The notes under the pieces are model-generated. The model made no database searches, was not told where the DNA came from, and saw only the letters and a list, made by a program, of their open reading frames with translations. Both the position numbers and the translations under genes were made by a program. A stretch of 64,000 bases of DNA from Desulfoscipio geothermicus (GTDB lineage Bacteria > Bacillota > Desulfotomaculia > Desulfotomaculales > Desulfallaceae), in NCBI GenBank assembly GCA_016841645.1, contig JAENYS010000001.1, positions 248,001 through 312,000 on the forward strand, written 5' to 3'. Shown in pieces: positions 60,903-64,000 of the stretch (positions are counted from its first letter, which is position 1; each line of letters starts with the position of its first letter).

Positions 60903-61898
60903 CTATGCCTTTAGGGCTGTCATGGCTACCACGTTTACAACGTCCTCAACGCTGCATCCTCTGGAAAGGTCGTTAACGGGTTTATCCATGCCTTGCAGGA
61001 TCGGCCCGACCGCTTCTGCTCCGGCCAGTCTCTGCACTAATTTGTAGCCAATGTTAGCTGCCTGAAGGTCAGGGAATACCAAGACGTTACAGCTGCCGGC
61101 AATTTCGCTGCCAGGAGCCTTGGAAGCGCCTACACTGGGAACAATAGCGGCATCCAACTGGAACTCGCCATCCACTTTAATTTCGGGGAATTTTTCTTTG
61201 GCAATCTGAACTGCCGATACAACTTTGTCTACCAACTCGTGGCTGGCACTACCTTTGGTGGAGAAGGACAGCATGCCAACTTTGGGATCTTTAAAGCCGC
61301 ATACACTGATTGCGGTCTGTACGGATGCTTTGGCAAATTCGGCCAGCTGCTGAGCAGACGGATCAATAGTTACGGCACAGTCAGCAAATACAAGGATACC
61401 ATCGTCACCATAGGTCTTGTCCGGGCAAATCATAATAAAAGCTCCAGACACAGCAGACATGCCCGGAGCAGTCTTGATAATCTGCAGAGCTGGGCGCAGT
61501 ACGTTACCAGTGGTGTTTTGAGCTCCGGCTACCTCGCCGTCAGCTTTGCCCATCTTAACCATCATGGAAGCAAAGAATAACGGATCCAACATAGTAGATT
61601 TAGCTTTGTCCAGGGTTATACCCTTGTTCTTACGCATTTCATAAAATGCCTGTACAAAATCATCCAGCAATGGTGTGGTAGCTGGATTAATAAATTCGGC
61701 GCCGGATACGTCGGCACCAATGCTGCTTGCTAACCCCTTAACGGCACTCTCGTCACCCAACAGAATTGGATGGGCAATTTTTTGATCCACAATTGTCTTG
61801 ACAGCTTTTAGGGTTCTCTCTTCAGTGCCTTCTGGAAGTACTATGGTTTTACCCTTTGCAGCTGCCTTCTCTCTGATTTGCGCTATTAAGCTCATCAT
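60903..61898 (-). CDS. pta: Phosphate acetyltransferase
   Basis: A 331-residue enzyme of the short PTA type. IVLPEGTEERTLKAVKTIVD and MKADGEVAGA-like GEVAGAQNTTGNVLRPALQI and the C-terminal LVFPDLQAANIGYKLVQRLA are family segments. It forms acetyl phosphate from acetyl-CoA. An extended -10 promoter lies upstream at 61948. First gene of the pta-ackA unit. Confidence 0.95.
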   Translation of the reverse strand: MMSLIAQIREKAAAKGKTIVLPEGTEERTLKAVKTIVDQKIAHPILLGDESAVKGLASSIGADVSGAEFINPATTPLLDDFVQAFYEMRKNKGITLDKAKSTMLDPLFFASMMVKMGKADGEVAGAQNTTGNVLRPALQIIKTAPGMSAVSGAFIMICPDKTYGDDGILVFADCAVTIDPSAQQLAEFAKASVQTAISVCGFKDPKVGMLSFSTKGSASHELVDKVVSAVQIAKEKFPEIKVDGEFQLDAAIVPSVGASKAPGSEIAGSCNVLVFPDLQAANIGYKLVQRLAGAEAVGPILQGMDKPVNDLSRGCSVEDVVNVVAMTALKA

Positions 61899-61947
61899 CT
61901 TTTCCCTCCCAGTTTTTAGATTGTTTCAAAGTTGACATTCTGTGTTA

Positions 61948-61976
61948 ATTCTAGCATAAATGCACTACAGAGTGTA
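61948..61976 (-). promoter_or_regulatory. Promoter of pta-ackA
   Basis: On the minus strand TACACT (61976-61971), a 17-base spacer and TGCTAGAAT (extended -10 with TAGAAT at 61953-61948). It starts transcription about 40 bases before the pta ATG. Confidence 0.55.
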
Positions 61977-62075
61977 TAATTATTGGCATTATTTTTCGAC
62001 ATGCTTTTGCATTAGATTTTTCCTTAAAGGTAATTTTATAGGAAAAGTCTATACGAAATGAACCGCAAGCAAGGA

Positions 62076-62276
62076 TTAAAAATCTCTGGGGATAACCAGC
62101 CAAGCAATTAAATAAATAAGAATACCCGGGAAGGCTGCGGAAACTACGGAAATTAAAACATAGACTATACGTACCAGGGTGGGGTCAACACCCAAATATT
62201 CGGCCAACCCACCGCAAACACCACCCAGCATATAATTGCGGTTGGAACGATATAAGCGTTTAATTTGTCTAGCCAT
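62076..62276 (-). CDS. PspC-domain membrane protein
   Basis: A 66-residue protein, RLYRSNRNYMLGGVCGGLAE then YLGVDPTLVRIVYVLISVVS. The PspC fold carries one membrane helix and a short amphipathic start. PspC proteins report membrane stress; the partner PspA is not in the window. Confidence 0.9.
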   Translation of the reverse strand: MARQIKRLYRSNRNYMLGGVCGGLAEYLGVDPTLVRIVYVLISVVSAAFPGILIYLIAWLVIPRDF

Positions 62277-62329
62277 AAACGTAATCTCCTTTGCTTGAAG
62301 GACTTACAAACAGTTCCTTTAATTAAAGG

Positions 62330-63016
62330 CTAACGAAGATAGTATCCCTTCGTTACCCTCGGGGCAATAATTTTGATCAATATTGCTCCCGTGATAAAAC
62401 CACCCACATGGGCCCAATAAGCCACGGTATTTACATCGCCACCCAGAGAAGCCACTCCATTGAACAACTGCAAAACAAACCAAAGGGCAATGAAGATCAC
62501 CGCCGGTATTTCCATTAAAGTAAAAATAATAAAAATGGGCACCAGGGCCAAGACGCGTGAACGTGGAAAAGCAATAATATAAGCGCCCAGCACTCCGGCC
62601 ACAGCTCCGCTGGCTCCCACCACGGGTACGGTAGAAAGGGGATTGCTCAAAATATGCGCCAGGCTTGCTACAGCTCCGGCGATCAGGTAAAACAACAGGT
62701 ATTTAAAATGTCCCAGACGGCCCTCCACATTATCACCAAAAACCCAAAGAAAAAGCATATTACCGATAACATGAAACCAGCCACCATGAATGAACATTGT
62801 TGTGACAAAACTAACCAATACCGGTGTAAAGGACGCCCCGGTTAAAATAGCATTCATCACTTCAGCCGGCACCACGCCAAACGCATAATAAACCTGGTTC
62901 AATTGGTAAGGCTCAATGCTTACCTCCAGAAAATAAATGAAGATGTTCAACACTATAATAGTCAAGTTGACTATGGGAAAAATCGGTGACTTAGTGCTAT
63001 CCCTGAGCGGAATCAA
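62330..63016 (-). CDS. Rhomboid intramembrane serine protease
   Basis: A 228-residue polytopic protein. It has the loop HVIGNMLFLWVFGDNVE, the catalytic serine in VGASGAVAGVLGAY and the catalytic His in AYWAHVGGFITGAI. It cleaves membrane proteins inside the lipid layer. TTG 63016 is chosen since GGAGAGGAGAG is upstream; the longer frame begins in non-coding sequence. It follows hisG by about 300 bases. Confidence 0.9.
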   Translation of the reverse strand: MIPLRDSTKSPIFPIVNLTIIVLNIFIYFLEVSIEPYQLNQVYYAFGVVPAEVMNAILTGASFTPVLVSFVTTMFIHGGWFHVIGNMLFLWVFGDNVEGRLGHFKYLLFYLIAGAVASLAHILSNPLSTVPVVGASGAVAGVLGAYIIAFPRSRVLALVPIFIIFTLMEIPAVIFIALWFVLQLFNGVASLGGDVNTVAYWAHVGGFITGAILIKIIAPRVTKGYYLR

Positions 63017-63318
63017 TAACTTCTCTCCTCTCCGGTTAAGGAGTTTAACCCATAAGAATACTATACTATTTAAGCACAATTTGTGCACTATTTAGATATG
63101 CTTTTTTACAAACCGATATAATTCGCCACCTCTATTTCACCACTACCAATTCAATACAAGGCAATTAAAGGTTGGTAGATCAAAGGCCTTCCATCTTTAT
63201 TGTTTACAATGACCGTCTATTTTCATGTATGGGATTAAATAAAAAGAGGAGGCGTTCCACTTGAAACACCTACCTCTTTTTTCATTTTATTAGTCTAAAC
63301 CGTTTAATTTTGCACGGC
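63017..63318. other. Intergenic stretch upstream of the rhomboid gene
   Basis: About 300 bases. It carries the hisG terminator at 63240-63286 and the AT-rich upstream region of the rhomboid gene. No further gene seen. Confidence 0.45.
63240..63286 (-). terminator. Terminator after hisG
   Basis: On the minus strand AAAGAGGTAGGTGTTTC pairs with GAACGCCTCCTCTTT, one internal mismatch pair, followed by TTTATTTAA. Confidence 0.7.
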
Positions 63319-64000
63319 TCAAGGAATTACTTTGTTCAGCGGATACTCAATAATATCTTGGGCTCCCCCCCGGCGCAGCGCCGGAATTAGATCGCGCACC
63401 TGCTTCTCATCCAACACGGCCTCCAAAGCCACCCAATCGCTGTTGATAAGCTGCGAAACAGTAGGATGCTTCATGGCCGGCAAGATATCCAGTATATTGT
63501 CCAATTTATCCTTGGGCAGATTCATTTTCAAGCCTACTTTAGAATCCGCACGCAACGCGCCCTGCAGCAGCACCGCCAGGTTCTGCAATTTTTCCCTTAT
63601 AAAAGGATCCTCCCAGGACTTGCGATTGGCATGCAGCCGGGTGGTGGACACTAATATAGTGTCAATTACCGTAAGCTTATTGGCCCGCAGCGAGCTGCCC
63701 GTTTCAGTAATATCGACAATAGCGTCTACCAAGTTCGGCACCTTAACCTCTGTAGCCCCGTAGCTAAATTCAACCGAGGCGTTAACACCGTTTTTCTCCA
63801 GATATTTGCGGGTCAAGAGCACCAGCTCGGTAGCAATGCGTTTGCCCTCAAGATCCTTTACAGTCTTTATGCCACTGTCTTCAGCCACGGCCAGTACTAC
63901 CCGAATGGGGTTAGTAGTCTGTTTGGAATAAGCCAGATCAGCCACTTCCACCACATCGGCCTCATTTTCCGTAATCCAATCCAGTCCACTTAAACCGGCA
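63319..64000 (-). CDS. hisG: ATP phosphoribosyltransferase, 5' end beyond window
   Basis: The frame is open to the window edge; 227 codons are visible. The start of the visible part, [20 protein letters not shown], then [20 protein letters not shown] and [19 protein letters not shown], are typical of HisG; the last third ([20 protein letters not shown] to the end) is the C-terminal regulatory domain of the long, histidine-inhibited form. It catalyses the first step of histidine synthesis. Other his genes are not visible. Confidence 0.92.
   Translation of the reverse strand, partial: AGLSGLDWITENEADVVEVADLAYSKQTTNPIRVVLAVAEDSGIKTVKDLEGKRIATELVLLTRKYLEKNGVNASVEFSYGATEVKVPNLVDAIVDITETGSSLRANKLTVIDTILVSTTRLHANRKSWEDPFIREKLQNLAVLLQGALRADSKVGLKMNLPKDKLDNILDILPAMKHPTVSQLINSDWVALEAVLDEKQVRDLIPALRRGGAQDIIEYPLNKVIP

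Overview
The window looks like a chromosome segment of a spore-forming, Gram-positive anaerobe of the class Clostridia. The gene content fits a Peptococcaceae/Desulfotomaculum-type bacterium: prkA-yhbH-spoVR, sigI-rsgI, a SpoIID-like protein, BofC, a YteA-like protein, murT-gatD and pta-ackA. This placement is inferred from gene content and protein style; no database was searched. Strong Shine-Dalgarno sites and frequent TTG/GTG starts are used throughout, and many start choices below rest on them.

Positions 1 to about 15,115 are the right-hand end of a prophage that continues to the left of the window. From right to left it carries a large serine recombinase (13655-15097), a short holin-like toxin peptide, an HsdR-N-type nuclease-like 'moron', a CI-like repressor with an ImmA/IrrE-type partner, and a Cro-like repressor facing a set of ACAC-N5-GTGT operators. 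Next come a second divergent HTH pair with TTGGAT operators and a leftward early operon: small zinc-ribbon proteins, two tRNA-like elements, Gam-like and Sak4-like recombination proteins, an ASCH protein, cytosine and adenine DNA methyltransferases, a Spo0E-like peptide and an O-like replication initiator with embedded iterons. Several of these early genes are broken by a stop codon or frameshift.

The most important observation is the attachment site. Ten bases past the recombinase stop codon lies a 64-codon fragment that reads as the N-terminus of SpoVR, directly after yhbH in the conserved order prkA-yhbH-spoVR. The prophage therefore splits a sporulation gene. This is the architecture of the sigK 'skin' and spsM/SPbeta elements, which are excised by their own serine recombinase during sporulation. 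The prophage also encodes a Spo0E-like (Spo0A~P phosphatase family) peptide, a second link to host sporulation.

From 15.3 to 41 kb, nearly all genes run leftward. They are yhbH and prkA; murT-gatD (lipid II amidation); an MBL hydrolase; a glutaredoxin; a DUF4198 protein; sigI-rsgI; a YteA-like protein and a DUF5665 protein; and a long block nadE-yebC-bofC-ruvCAB-queH-DUF2905-spoIID-like-queA-tgt-yajC-HD-secD-secF. Further right are a gamma-carbonic anhydrase and a crotonase.

From 41 to 47 kb the content is accessory: a membrane protein, a decayed flavin reductase, a TetR regulator with a clear promoter/operator, an alpha/beta hydrolase, a lipoprotein and a solitary 5S rRNA gene. From 47 to 64 kb lie gapA, a radical SAM protein, an ArsR regulator, MurJ, a two-GTPase dynamin-like protein followed by three small helical proteins, a DUF815 ATPase, a HAD phosphatase, ackA and pta with a leftover ATP-grasp fragment, PspC, a rhomboid protease and the 3' part of hisG.
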